Source: Bordetella petrii (lineage in GTDB: Bacteria; Pseudomonadota; Gammaproteobacteria; Burkholderiales; Burkholderiaceae_B). From it: a stretch of DNA of 64,000 bases. A program made the translations under genes and the position numbers. Positions 24,761 to 33,803 of this stretch are shown here, piece by piece. The notes under the pieces are model-generated. The model was not told the DNA's origin and searched no databases. It worked only from the letters and a program-made list of their open reading frames with translations. Within the stretch, counting starts at the first letter, position 1. Each line of letters begins with the position of its first letter. The stretch spans positions 1,550,001 to 1,614,000 of the forward strand of contig NC_010170.1 of assembly GCF_000067205.1 (NCBI RefSeq). The letters are read 5' to 3'.

Positions 24761-25355
24761 GGTTCTGCTCCGCGCGGGGTAGTTCGCCGGCCCAGGCTGC
24801 GTAGTGAGCGGCCAGCTCCGGGTGATGCGCTAGCAGGCGCGCATCGCCGGTGCGCACGTCCCCGATGGCGCGAGCGGGCGAGCCAGCGACGATGGCGAAG
24901 TCCGGCACCGCGCCGCGCACGCGGGAATGGGCGCAGACCACCACGCCCTTGCCGATGCGGCTGCCCGCCTCGATCACGCTGTGCGGGCCTATGAAGCTGT
25001 AGGCTCCGATCTCTATGGGCGCGCGCACGTAGCCGGGCATGTCGCCCGCGTGGCTAGCATAGGCGCGGCCGAGCAGCCGGATGCTGCGGTGCGAACTGTG
25101 CATGACGATGCTCACGAAATTGGTGATCTGCACGCCCTCGGCGATGCACAGCCCGGCCGTGGCGTCGAGGAAGTTGAACTGGCCGATGAACACATGGTCC
25201 GAGAGGTTCAGGCCTTGCTCGCCTTCTATGCAGGTGCTGGGCGCGATGCGGGTGTGCGGCAGGCGCTGGCCCGCGCGGCCTTGCTCGCCGAACACCATGC
25301 GGAAGAACAGCTGCCGCCAGAGCCGGCGGCGCCAACGGTTAAGCAAGGCTCTCAT
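24753..25355 (-). CDS. Left-handed beta-helix acyltransferase (WcaF/hexapeptide type)
   Basis: A 200-residue transferase with hexapeptide-repeat character: NLSDHVFIGQFNFLDATAGLCIAEG, IEIGAYSFIGPHSVIEAGSRIGKGVVVCAHSRVRG and the usual C-terminal VAGSPARAIGDVRTGD. This pattern marks acetyltransferases of capsule and colanic acid clusters. It overlaps the flippase gene by 17 bases and the GT4 gene by 8 bases. It probably acetylates a sugar of the repeat unit. Confidence 0.82.
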   Translation of the reverse strand: MRALLNRWRRRLWRQLFFRMVFGEQGRAGQRLPHTRIAPSTCIEGEQGLNLSDHVFIGQFNFLDATAGLCIAEGVQITNFVSIVMHSSHRSIRLLGRAYASHAGDMPGYVRAPIEIGAYSFIGPHSVIEAGSRIGKGVVVCAHSRVRGAVPDFAIVAGSPARAIGDVRTGDARLLAHHPELAAHYAAWAGELPRAEQNHG

Positions 25356-26571
25356 GGGGAATGGCGCTCCAGAACGCGAGGGCCTGGAAATAGTAGAGGA
25401 AGTACGCCGCCATGGCCGCCGACACGCCCCAGGCCGCGCCTGCGAGCCCGCCCCAGTGGAGCCCGGCCATCAGCCCGGCGAAGAACACCACCTGCCCGAT
25501 GAGCGCGAGCCGCAGCGCCCAGGGCTGTGCGCGCCAGGCCAGCGTGACCACGGAGAGCGGCGAGGCGACGAAATGCAGCCCGATGTACAGGGCCAGGCCG
25601 CGTGCCAGCGTCCCCGTGTCCTTCCACTGCGCGCCGAAGGCCCAGGCGAACAGCTCCGGCCCCCACAGCAGCAGCATGGCGGCCAGGGGCATGGCCAGCA
25701 GCGCCAGCGCCAGCATGGAGCGGCGCACCAGGGAGCGGGCGTGGTCGGCGCTGCGCGCATGCGCCAGCTGCGGGTACAGCGCCTGCGACAGCGCCCCGCC
25801 CAGCAGCGTGGCGGGTGCCTTGAGGTAGCGCAGCGCCAGTGCCCAGAATCCGGCGGCCGCGTCGCCGGCCCAGGCGGCGATGAGCAGCAGCGTCAGCGTG
25901 TCCTGCAGCGCGCCGATGAAGGCATGCGGGGTGTTGTAGAGCGGGAAGTCGCGGTGGTGCACGGCCATGGCCTTCAAGCGCGGCAGCGGCTGGCGCCATA
26001 TGCGCAGCCAGCCGCCCTGTGGCGCTGGCCGCGCCAGCAGCCAGGCGGCGCCCAGGCCTGCCGCAATGGGGCCGAGCAGCAGGCCTGCAGGCCCCGCCTT
26101 GAGCAGGCCCAGCAGCACCTGCAGCAGGGCGCCGCCGCCCTGTTGCACCAGGCGCGCGGCCGACAGCAGGCCGAAGCGCTGCGCGCGCGTAGCCCACAGG
26201 GTCAGCCACTGGGTGGCGCCAATGGCCAGCACGCCCGCCGGTAGCAGCCAGGCCAGGGCCAGGTCCTGCCACCGGAAAAGCGCCAGGGCCAGCAGGGCGG
26301 ACGCTGCCGTGACGGCCAGCAGCAGGCGCGCGCACAGGGCCATGAGCAGAGCGGCGCCCAGGGGGGATTTTTCGAGCGGCAGGGCAAACTCGTAGCGCGC
26401 GCAGGCCACCACGGCCAGGTTGGTGGCCACGGCCCAGAGCAGGGTGTACTGGCCGAAGTCCGCGGGCGCGTACAGCCGCGTCAGCATCGGCCCCAGCAGC
26501 AGGGGCAGGGCGTGGGCCAGCACGCTGCCCGTCAGCAGCGTGAGCGTGGCGCGCAGCAGGCCGGGCGTCAT
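25339..26571 (-). CDS. Polysaccharide flippase (Wzx/MATE-like)
   Basis: A 410-residue membrane protein with about twelve hydrophobic segments, of the oligosaccharide flippase class that moves lipid-linked repeat units across the inner membrane. The natural start is placed at 26571 (MTPGLLRATLTLLTGS), where the first membrane helix begins. The IS91-like end lies only 23 bases upstream (26594), so the native promoter and any earlier genes are gone. The outward open frame of that end continues in phase into this gene, allowing an alternative product with a 50-residue N-terminal extension from 26721. Confidence 0.82.
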   Translation of the reverse strand: MTPGLLRATLTLLTGSVLAHALPLLLGPMLTRLYAPADFGQYTLLWAVATNLAVVACARYEFALPLEKSPLGAALLMALCARLLLAVTAASALLALALFRWQDLALAWLLPAGVLAIGATQWLTLWATRAQRFGLLSAARLVQQGGGALLQVLLGLLKAGPAGLLLGPIAAGLGAAWLLARPAPQGGWLRIWRQPLPRLKAMAVHHRDFPLYNTPHAFIGALQDTLTLLLIAAWAGDAAAGFWALALRYLKAPATLLGGALSQALYPQLAHARSADHARSLVRRSMLALALLAMPLAAMLLLWGPELFAWAFGAQWKDTGTLARGLALYIGLHFVASPLSVVTLAWRAQPWALRLALIGQVVFFAGLMAGLHWGGLAGAAWGVSAAMAAYFLYYFQALAFWSAIPHESLA

Positions 26572-26593
26572 GGGCTGGTCAGGCCGGCGGGCT

Positions 26594-27037
26594 ACGGATA
26601 GGAAATTCAACCGCATGAGGCCAAGTATGGCACGAGTTTTGGGCCTCGAAACACGTTCGGCCAAGGAAGGTTGAGCGCTCGCTTGCCGCTCAATGGCAAG
26701 AGCTTGGGAGGCAGTATGCATTTGGGCCTGGCGCGCGCGCAGCTGCTTCCCCGCAGCGATGGATACCGCCGCTTCACTGGGTCACCAATTGACGCGCTGG
26801 TCTACCTCGTCGGGTTGAGCTGCCAGATCCCAATCCGGCTCGCCTTGCGCACCATCATCCACCGGCGCGTCGCAGCCCTCCCACAGCGGTGGCCCGCGTG
26901 CCGGGGTGATGTGCGGGGGGGCAGACTCCACCCCGATGTGGTTCAGGATGTGGCGGATTTCGGCGCTGTGGGTGATGAAGGCAATGATGCGCATCTGCCC
27001 ACCGCACATGGGGCACAGCAGCGGAAATGCCTCGTAG
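26594..27037 (-). mobile_element. IS91-like end fragment C1 (444 bp)
   Basis: Begins with ACGGATAGGAAATTC and matches the ori end of copy D for 444 bases, including the 3' end of the transposase gene, then is cut exactly where fragment C2 begins. The outward frame from 26721 runs in phase into the flippase gene. Confidence 0.92.
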
Positions 27038-27379
27038 ACGGATAGGAAATTCAACCGCATGAGGCCAAGTATGGCACGAGTTTTGGGCCTCGAAACACGT
27101 TCGGCCAAGGAAGGTTGAGCGCTCGCTTGCCGCTCAATGGCAAGAGCTTGGGAGGCAGTATGCATTTGGGCCTGGCGCGCGCGCAGCTGCTTCCCCGCAG
27201 CGATGGATACCGCCGCTTCACTGGGTCACCAATTGACGCGCTGGTCTACCTCGTCGGGTTGAGCTGCCAGATCCCAATCCGGCTCGCCTTGCGCACCATC
27301 ATCCACCGGCGCGTCGCAGCCCTCCCACAGCGGTGGCCCGCGTGCCGGGGTGATGTGCGGGGGGGCAGACTCCACCCCG
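27038..27379 (-). mobile_element. IS91-like end fragment C2 (342 bp)
   Basis: Same terminus and orientation as C1, cut after 342 bases exactly at the start of copy D. The outward frame starting at 27165 runs in phase into the transposase remnant of C1. Confidence 0.92.
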
Positions 27380-29133
27380 ACGGATAGGAAATTCAACCGC
27401 ATGAGGCCAAGTATGGCACGAGTTTTGGGCCTCGAAACACGTTCGGCCAAGGAAGGTTGAGCGCTCGCTTGCCGCTCAATGGCAAGAGCTTGGGAGGCAG
27501 TATGCATTTGGGCCTGGCGCGCGCGCAGCTGCTTCCCCGCAGCGATGGATACCGCCGCTTCACTGGGTCACCAATTGACGCGCTGGTCTACCTCGTCGGG
27601 TTGAGCTGCCAGATCCCAATCCGGCTCGCCTTGCGCACCATCATCCACCGGCGCGTCGCAGCCCTCCCACAGCGGTGGCCCGCGTGCCGGGGTGATGTGC
27701 GGGGGGGCAGACTCCACCCCGATGTGGTTCAGGATGTGGCGGATTTCGGCGCTGTGGGTGATGAAGGCAATGATGCGCATCTGCCCACCGCACATGGGGC
27801 ACAGCAGCGGAAATGCCTCGTAGATGCGGGCAATCAGCACCGCCCACAAGTAATGCGCCGCTCGCTTCGGGCGTGCTTCAGGTTCGGGTGTGGGTGTGGC
27901 CGCGTTGCCCGGCGCCGCCACCCCAGGTACGCCCGCGCCAGGTTGTGCAGTCTCCACCGTGGCTGGTTGCGACGCAGCAGGCTGAGCCAGCGCCGTTACC
28001 GCCGCTCTCAGCGGCGAGTTTGGTGCCAGCACACCAAAGTAGCGGTGCCGGTGGGTGCGTGGCGGTGGCACCAGCGCGGCGATGCGGTCGATCAGTTCCA
28101 GCGGTGTGAGGTGCAGCTCATCTGCCTTGGCACCACGCTTGTCACTGGTGGGCTCGCTGCGCTGTTTGGCACAGCGGTACACCAGTTTGCTTCCCTCTTT
28201 GCGTAGGCGCTCGATGGAAAATGGTGGACGCGCGCAATAGCGCAGCAGCCGCTCCAGCGCAGCGCGGTCGTGGGCTTCGATGCAGACACCGGCGTCCACC
28301 GAGAAGCCGCTGTGTTTGTAGCCCAGCATGTCTTTGGCGTCACAGTTCTCCAGCAGGCCCCGAGCAACGAAGGCGCGCAGGATACGTTTTTGCAGTGTGG
28401 TCTGCACTGGGGCCACGGTAGCCGCATCGATGCCGGTGGCCGCGTGAAAGATGACACCCGGCGATGAGATTCGAGGGGTCGCATCAGCATCGCCCTCGCC
28501 CTCCACTTCCTCAAACACCCCGTCCACCACACAAACGTGGAAGTGGACGTGTTCATTGAGGCCGGAGCCGAATCGGTGAATGAAGGCGATGGCACCGATG
28601 TGCAGGCCTGCCTTGTCCATATGGGCCGCACCGGGGCTGTGGGTCTGCAGAGTTTGTGCGATCACCCGCAGAAAGATGCGCAGCACCATGCTCAGCACCG
28701 CTCCGTCGCGTTGCATGAAGTACCGAAGCCGCTTGGGCACGGACAGCACCCACTGGCGCACCGGCAGGCGGGGGAAAACGTGGTCGCTCAGGTGTGCCGC
28801 CGTCTCCACCATCCGCCGCGTGGTGCACGAGGGGCAGACTCCCCGGCCTTTGCAGGAGAAGGCTACAAAGTAGTCGTGCCCACAGTCGCCGCAGCGAGCG
28901 CGGGCAAAGCCATGGGCAAAGATGCCGCACTCAAGATACTTGGCAAACGCTTTGCGCACGAAGGGCTTGGGGGTGTGGTGGTCGCCCTGGCCGTCGAACT
29001 GACCCGCGCTGGCCAACTCTAGCCAGGTCTCGTAGTGCTCGGCTACCGTTTGGTAGAGCAGCGTGCGTTCGGGGTGGCGTGGGTTGTAGAGCTTGGGCTT
29101 GGAAGTGGCTGACATGAATACTGTACAAATGCA
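27380..29133 (-). mobile_element. IS91/ISCR-like element, full copy D
   Basis: Complete from the ori end to a point 16 bases upstream of the transposase start, where IS1595-type sequence begins, possibly by insertion at the ter end. The outward frame from 27507 runs in phase into C2. It shares the same middle-gene variant as copy B. Confidence 0.85.
27568..29115 (-). CDS. IS91-family (ISCR-like) rolling-circle transposase, copy D
   Basis: 515 residues with all family features intact: two N-terminal CxxC pairs, HUH motif in NEHVHFHVCVVDG, candidate catalytic Tyr in LLRYCARPPF and C-terminal CPMCGG. It nicks single strands and mobilises DNA by rolling-circle replication, starting at the end downstream of its own gene. 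It is probably the source of the nested fragments. After the TGA stop the same frame is open for 63 codons to the element terminus, which produces in-frame fusions with flanking genes. Confidence 0.87.
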   Translation of the reverse strand: MSATSKPKLYNPRHPERTLLYQTVAEHYETWLELASAGQFDGQGDHHTPKPFVRKAFAKYLECGIFAHGFARARCGDCGHDYFVAFSCKGRGVCPSCTTRRMVETAAHLSDHVFPRLPVRQWVLSVPKRLRYFMQRDGAVLSMVLRIFLRVIAQTLQTHSPGAAHMDKAGLHIGAIAFIHRFGSGLNEHVHFHVCVVDGVFEEVEGEGDADATPRISSPGVIFHAATGIDAATVAPVQTTLQKRILRAFVARGLLENCDAKDMLGYKHSGFSVDAGVCIEAHDRAALERLLRYCARPPFSIERLRKEGSKLVYRCAKQRSEPTSDKRGAKADELHLTPLELIDRIAALVPPPRTHRHRYFGVLAPNSPLRAAVTALAQPAASQPATVETAQPGAGVPGVAAPGNAATPTPEPEARPKRAAHYLWAVLIARIYEAFPLLCPMCGGQMRIIAFITHSAEIRHILNHIGVESAPPHITPARGPPLWEGCDAPVDDGAQGEPDWDLAAQPDEVDQRVNW

Positions 29134-29806
29134 AGGGGTATCTATTTAGCTCCAGTGACGTGAGAATAGCTGGATGGAAACCCAGATGCTAACGCCAACT
29201 CCTGGAGGGGACTACCCCCGCACCTGGAACGAATTTCTTGACTGGTTTGCCACCGAAGAGGCTTGCCAGGCGTTCCTGGAGAAGCTTCGGTGGCCCCAAG
29301 GCTTCGTCTGCCCGCGTTGCGGCAACGCTGGCGATGTGTACCGCGCCAGCCGCACCCGCCTGATGTGCCGCTCATGCCAGTACCAAGGCACAGTGACATC
29401 TGGAACCATCTTTGACAAGACGCGCACACCGCTGCGTGTCTGGCTGGCTGCAGCTTGGTACCTGACCAATCAGAAACAAGGCGTGAGCGCCCTGGGGCTG
29501 CAGCGCGTATTGGGTTTGGGGAGCTACCAGACCGCCTGGACCATGCTGCACCGGTTTCGACGTGCCATGGTCCGCCCGGGCCGGGACAAGCTCAAGGGGC
29601 TTGTGGAGGTGGATGAAACGTACCTGTCCATCACGGATCGCAAGAATCCCGCCACCCCTGCAGGGCGCAAGAGCAGCACCACCAAAGTGTTGATGGTCAT
29701 GGCGGTGGAGATCGTGGAGCCCAAGGGGTTTGGGCGCATCCGGTTACGCCGCATTGACCGAGACGCCGCCACCCACGTAATCCCCTTTGTGCAGGAGGAC
29801 GCGCCG
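29134..29806 (+). mobile_element. IS1595-family element, 3'-truncated
   Basis: GGGGTATCTATTTAGC at 29135 looks like an IS1595-type terminal inverted repeat, and a transposase frame starts 39 bases later. The right part is lost at about 29806, with no second inverted repeat visible. Confidence 0.75.
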
Positions 29807-29845
29807 GCTACGCTGCTCACGCTACCGCGATGCGTTTTCGAGTGA
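29174..29845 (+). pseudogene. IS1595-family transposase, C-terminally truncated
   Basis: 223 codons, of which about 211 are real. There is a zinc-ribbon with CPRCGNAG and CRSCQYQ, then TSGTIFDKTRTPLRVWLAAAWYLT, and the first catalytic Asp of the DDE domain in LVEVDETYL. The family is normally about 300 residues or longer; the second Asp and the final Glu/Asn are missing because homology ends after HVIPFVQED. The last dozen residues come from unrelated flanking DNA. It is inactive. Confidence 0.82.
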
Positions 29846-30077
29846 ACGTGCCACGCGGTTGACTGCGCCGTGGGTTAGATGCGACTCGACCATCGCACGG
29901 CTGAATTCTCCAAGTGGGCGGCAGCCTCGAAACAGCGTAGCACCCGCTAGGAAGGCTGACGCGTACCGGAAGATGTCGAATTCAGTTCTCCATTATTGGC
30001 CGGAAAGATCGATATTCCTTCACGTTGATTTTGAATATCATCTGCCTTAATTTCATTGTTTCCGACCGGATACGCCA
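29846..30077. other. Intergenic remnant, nothing recognised
   Basis: Short open frames exist on both strands (for example a 50-codon minus-strand frame ending at about 29823) but none matches a known family. The last 80 bases become AT-rich and probably hold the promoter of the LysE-type gene. Confidence 0.4.
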
Positions 30078-30688
30078 ATGACCGAATTAATAGCTGTCGT
30101 CACAATCACCTTGCTGGCCGTCATCAGCCCTGGGCCGGACTTTGCAACGGTTACGCGCAATAGCTTGATGCTGTCGCGCCGCGCGGGCGTGCTGACCGCA
30201 TTGGGCATAGGCTTAGGCATACTGGTACATATCACCTATACGTTGATCGGCGTGGGCCTGCTAATCCAGCAATCGCTTTGGTTGTTTAACACCATCAACT
30301 GGTCGGTGCTGCCTATCTAATTTATCTCGGCATAAAAATGCTGTGCACGAAAGCTGGCGGCGCACTGACCGAAAAGCGTATGGCGCCGCTCTCGGATGGC
30401 GCTGCGCTGCGTACCGGTTTCCTGACCAATACGCTGAACCCCAAAGCCACGGTATTCATCGTCAGCCTGTTTATGCAGGTGGTGCGGCCCGACACTCCGC
30501 TGGCAGTGCAGATTGGCTATGGCGCTTTCATCGCTGCGGCGCACATGGGCTGGTTTAGCCTGGTGGCCTTATGCTTCTCTGCCGGTGCCGTGCGCGATCG
30601 TCTGCTGGCTTTCCGCCATTGGATCGACCGTGCCTTCGGCGGGCGGCTGGTCGGCTTCGGAGTACTGATAGCGGTGGCCCGGCGCTGA
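30078..30688 (+). pseudogene. LysE/RhtB-family exporter with a frameshift
   Basis: The first 80 codons encode the LysE-type opening (VVTITLLAVISPGPDFATVTRNSL) and stop at 30318. In another frame the protein resumes at AAYLIYLGIKML and runs to 30688 with GFLTNTLNPKATVF, the second conserved family motif. Together they cover about 203 residues, the normal length. The loss of one base near 30304-30306 (a GGG run reduced to GG) explains the shift. Unless the shift is bypassed or is a sequencing error, the amino-acid exporter is inactive. Confidence 0.8.
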
Positions 30689-30831
30689 TTGCGTCGGGCA
30701 TTGCCCTCGCTGCGCGTGCCTTCCTTTTAGCGTGAGCCATGTCGCAGTAAGAGTTGGAGTACAGCGATTGATGCCCGCTTTACGGCCAGTGTTATGCCGA
30801 ATTGCGGGCTCGACAACCTAACGATTGGCAT

Positions 30832-31716
30832 CTATTGCGATTCTCGAATAGGTAGCAAGTTCAAGAATGTTTTCAGAATCGGCGCAATGTGATCGTGACG
30901 GTAGATACAACTGACCGGTACAGTGGCCTTGGAGCCCACGAGTTCAGTGAAGCCGAAGTCAGGCCACGAAATCATGGCTACTGTCTCGGGAACAATTGTC
31001 ACGCCGACGCCGGCCAACGCCAGAGCCATGGCTGCATTGACGTCTTCAACTATGGCGACAACCTTTGGCTCCACTCGCGCGTTTTTGAATACGCCGATGA
31101 CTTCGTCTGCGAAACTGGGGCGTCCTTCTCGCGGGAACAGGATCAAGGGCTCGTTACGAAGCGCGCTGCAATGAACTTGCTCACCAAACGAGCGAGCGCG
31201 CGACTTTTGCGCACCCAGAAATAGCCTCTCATTGGTTACGTTTCGGACAACTACACCCTCCTGATAGGGGTAGAAACGCCCGAACCCGATATCGATGGTG
31301 CCAGCGTCCAGCGCTTCAATCTGGCGGTTCTTGCTCATCTGCGTCAAGGACACAGTTGCCGAGGGAGCAACCGACAAGAGTTGCCGCAGCAGTAGCGGTA
31401 GCGTATGCAAAACGACGGTTCCGAAATAGGCGACGCGCAATTCCCCGATTTCACCGCGCGATGCTGCACGTGATCTCACCCTTGAGATCTCGGTAACGTG
31501 CAGTAGGCGCCTGGCATCCTCTAAAAATGTTGTACCCGCTGCCGTCAATTCGACGCCGCGGTGCGTGCGTTCAAACAGCACCACGCCGAGATCCTGTTCC
31601 AGGGCCTGTATTTGGCGGGTAATGGGCGGCTGGGAAATATGCAGGCGTCTTGCCGCAGCACCGATATTTCCCTCTTCTGCGACCGCGATGAAATAGCGAA
31701 GCTGCCGAAATTCCAT
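30832..31716 (-). CDS. clcR: LysR-type regulator of the chlorocatechol operon
   Basis: A 294-residue LysR-type activator of the CatR/ClcR/TfdR group. The N-terminal winged helix is MEFRQLRYFIAVAEEGNIGAAARRLHISQ, followed by PPITRQIQALEQDLG. The effector domain from about residue 90 binds the inducer, known to be 2-chloromuconate for ClcR. It is divergent from clcA with a 169-base gap holding an ATAC-N7-GTAT site. It should activate clcABDE and repress itself. Confidence 0.9.
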   Translation of the reverse strand: MEFRQLRYFIAVAEEGNIGAAARRLHISQPPITRQIQALEQDLGVVLFERTHRGVELTAAGTTFLEDARRLLHVTEISRVRSRAASRGEIGELRVAYFGTVVLHTLPLLLRQLLSVAPSATVSLTQMSKNRQIEALDAGTIDIGFGRFYPYQEGVVVRNVTNERLFLGAQKSRARSFGEQVHCSALRNEPLILFPREGRPSFADEVIGVFKNARVEPKVVAIVEDVNAAMALALAGVGVTIVPETVAMISWPDFGFTELVGSKATVPVSCIYRHDHIAPILKTFLNLLPIRESQ

Positions 31717-31758
31717 TTAAGACCTCTGGTTTTCCCTAGGGGTGGACACCGCTAAGCC

Positions 31759-31818
31759 ATACCGATCCCGTATTGCAAAGGCTAAAAAAAGGTATTGGAC
31801 CGCATGACACGCGAATCT
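31759..31818 (+). promoter_or_regulatory. clcR-clcA intergenic control region: LysR site and clcA promoter
   Basis: ATAC-N7-GTAT at 31759-31773 is the recognition site known for CatR, ClcR and TfdR. Downstream, TTGGAC at 31795-31800 and TAGCAT at about 31819, separated by 18 bases, form a plausible sigma-70 promoter for clcA, overlapped by a GGTAT half-site that could be the activation site. Assignment is from motif match and position. Confidence 0.72.
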
Positions 31819-31885
31819 TAGCATTCATGTTTGAAGCACCAACTCATCGGTGTTTCAACCATGAGATCTTGAAAGGAGACGAGTC

Positions 31886-32668
31886 ATGGATAAACGAGTT
31901 GCCGAGGTCGCAGGCGCGATCGTCGAGGCAGTACGCAAAATTTTGCTGGACAAGCGCGTCACGGAAGCCGAATACCGCGCGGGTGTCGACTATCTCACCG
32001 AGGTCGCACAGACGCGGGAAACCGCGCTGCTTCTGGACGTTTTCCTGAACAGCACCATCATCGAAGGCAAGGCGCAGCGCTCGCGGACCTCTGCGCCTGC
32101 GGTCCAGGGGCCGTACTTCCTGGAAGGTGCTCCTGTAGTTGAAGGCGTCCTCAAGACCTACGATACCGACGACCACAAACCGCTGATCATTCGCGGTACG
32201 GTGCGCTCGGACACGGGCGAGTTGCTCGCTGGCGCTGTCATCGACGTGTGGCACTCGACGCCTGATGGCTTGTACAGCGGGATCCACGACAACATCCCCG
32301 TGGACTACTACCGCGGAAAACTCGTGACGGATTCCCAGGGCAACTATCGCGTGCGCACCACGATGCCAGTGCCATACCAGATCCCCTACGAGGGGCCGAC
32401 TGGGCGTCTGCTGGGCCACCTGGGCAGCCATACCTGGCGTCCGGCGCACGTGCACTTCAAGGTGCGCAAGGACGGTTTCGAACCGTTGACCACGCAATAC
32501 TACTTCGAAGGGGGCAAATGGGTGGACGATGACTGCTGTCACGGCGTCACCCCCGACCTGATTACGCCCGAGACGATCGAGGACGGGGTGCGGGTCATGA
32601 CCCTGGACTTCGTAATCGAGCGTGAGCAGGCCGAGCAACGCAAGTCGGCTACGGAGACAGTGGCATGA
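31886..32668 (+). CDS. clcA: Chlorocatechol 1,2-dioxygenase
   Basis: A 260-residue non-haem Fe(III) intradiol dioxygenase; it opens chlorocatechols between the hydroxyl groups to chloro-cis,cis-muconates. The iron ligands are visible: Tyr130 (DGLYSG), Tyr164 (PVPYQI), His188 and His190 (PAHVHF). The helical N-terminal dimer domain covers about residues 1-70. AAGGAGACGAGTC precedes the ATG. The sequence is very close to ClcA of Pseudomonas knackmussii B13/pAC27 as remembered; the percentage was not computed. Its stop overlaps clcB (ATGA). Confidence 0.95.
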   Translation: MDKRVAEVAGAIVEAVRKILLDKRVTEAEYRAGVDYLTEVAQTRETALLLDVFLNSTIIEGKAQRSRTSAPAVQGPYFLEGAPVVEGVLKTYDTDDHKPLIIRGTVRSDTGELLAGAVIDVWHSTPDGLYSGIHDNIPVDYYRGKLVTDSQGNYRVRTTMPVPYQIPYEGPTGRLLGHLGSHTWRPAHVHFKVRKDGFEPLTTQYYFEGGKWVDDDCCHGVTPDLITPETIEDGVRVMTLDFVIEREQAEQRKSATETVA

Positions 32669-33777
32669 AGATCGAAGCGATCGATGTGACGCTGGTGGAC
32701 GTCCCAGCTTCGCGTCCCATCCAGATGTCGTTTACCACGGTGCAGAAGCAGAGCTATGCGATCGTGCAGATCCGTGCGGGCGGGCTTGTCGGCATCGGCG
32801 AGGGCAGCAGCGTAGGTGGGCCGACTTGGAGTTCCGAATGCGCTGAAACCATCAAGGTCATCATCGAAACGTACTTGGCGCCGCTCCTGATCGGCAAGGA
32901 CGCGACAAATCTGCGAGAGCTCCAGCACTTAATGGAGCGCGCCGTAACCGGAAACTATTCGGCCAAGGCGGCCATCGACGTTGCGCTGCATGATCTGAAG
33001 GCACGCTCTCTGAACCTGCCGCTGAGCGATTTGATCGGCGGCGCGATCCAGCAGGGCATCCCCATTGCCTGGACCCTGGCGAGCGGCGACACGCAGCGGG
33101 ACATCGCAATCGCCGAGGAAATGATCGAGCGGCGCCGGCACAACCGGTTCAAGATCAAGCTTGGCGTGCGCTCCCCGGCAGATGATTTGCGCCATATCGA
33201 GAAGATTATCGAGCGCGTCGGTGACCGTGCTGCGGTGCGGGTCGATATCAACCAGGCCTGGGATGAGAACACGGCATCGGTGTGGATTCCGCGCCTGGAG
33301 GCGGCCGGTGTCGAACTGGTCGAACAGCCGGTGGCACGCAGCAACTTCGATGCGCTTCGGCGCCTGTCGGCCGACAACGGGGTGGCCATCCTGGCCGATG
33401 AAAGCCTGAGCTCGCTGGCGTCCGCCTTCGAACTGGCGCGCCATCATTGCGTCGACGCCTTCTCGCTGAAGCTGTGCAACATGGGCGGGGTGGCAAATAC
33501 CCTCAAGGTCGCTGCGATCGCGGAAGCCTCGGGCATTGCGTCCTATGGGGGCACCATGTTGGATTCATCAATCGGCACCGCTGCTGCTCTCCATGTGTAT
33601 GCCACATTGCCGACGATGCCCTTCGGATGTGAACTGCTAGGGCCCTGGGTGTTAGCCGACACGCTTACGCAGACCCAACTCGAGATCAAGGACTTCGAGA
33701 TTCGGTTGCCCTCGGGTCCTGGGTTGGGTGTTGATATCGATCCGGACAAGCTGCGCCACTTCACCCGCGCGGGTTGA
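32665..33777 (+). CDS. clcB: Chloromuconate cycloisomerase
   Basis: A 370-residue enolase-superfamily enzyme that converts chloromuconate to dienelactone with loss of chloride. The capping domain is N-terminal and a TIM barrel follows. Catalytic residues are Lys165 in KIKLG, metal ligands Asp194 (VDINQAW), Glu220 (VEQP) and Asp245 (ADES), and Lys269 (SLKLCNMGG). The start overlaps the clcA stop by 4 bases, so the two enzymes are made together. It belongs to the chlorinated-substrate group (ClcB/TfdD/TcbD) by operon context. Confidence 0.93.
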   Translation: MKIEAIDVTLVDVPASRPIQMSFTTVQKQSYAIVQIRAGGLVGIGEGSSVGGPTWSSECAETIKVIIETYLAPLLIGKDATNLRELQHLMERAVTGNYSAKAAIDVALHDLKARSLNLPLSDLIGGAIQQGIPIAWTLASGDTQRDIAIAEEMIERRRHNRFKIKLGVRSPADDLRHIEKIIERVGDRAAVRVDINQAWDENTASVWIPRLEAAGVELVEQPVARSNFDALRRLSADNGVAILADESLSSLASAFELARHHCVDAFSLKLCNMGGVANTLKVAAIAEASGIASYGGTMLDSSIGTAAALHVYATLPTMPFGCELLGPWVLADTLTQTQLEIKDFEIRLPSGPGLGVDIDPDKLRHFTRAG

Positions 33778-33803
33778 TTGAAGTCAGTTAGGGGAAAATC
33801 ACC

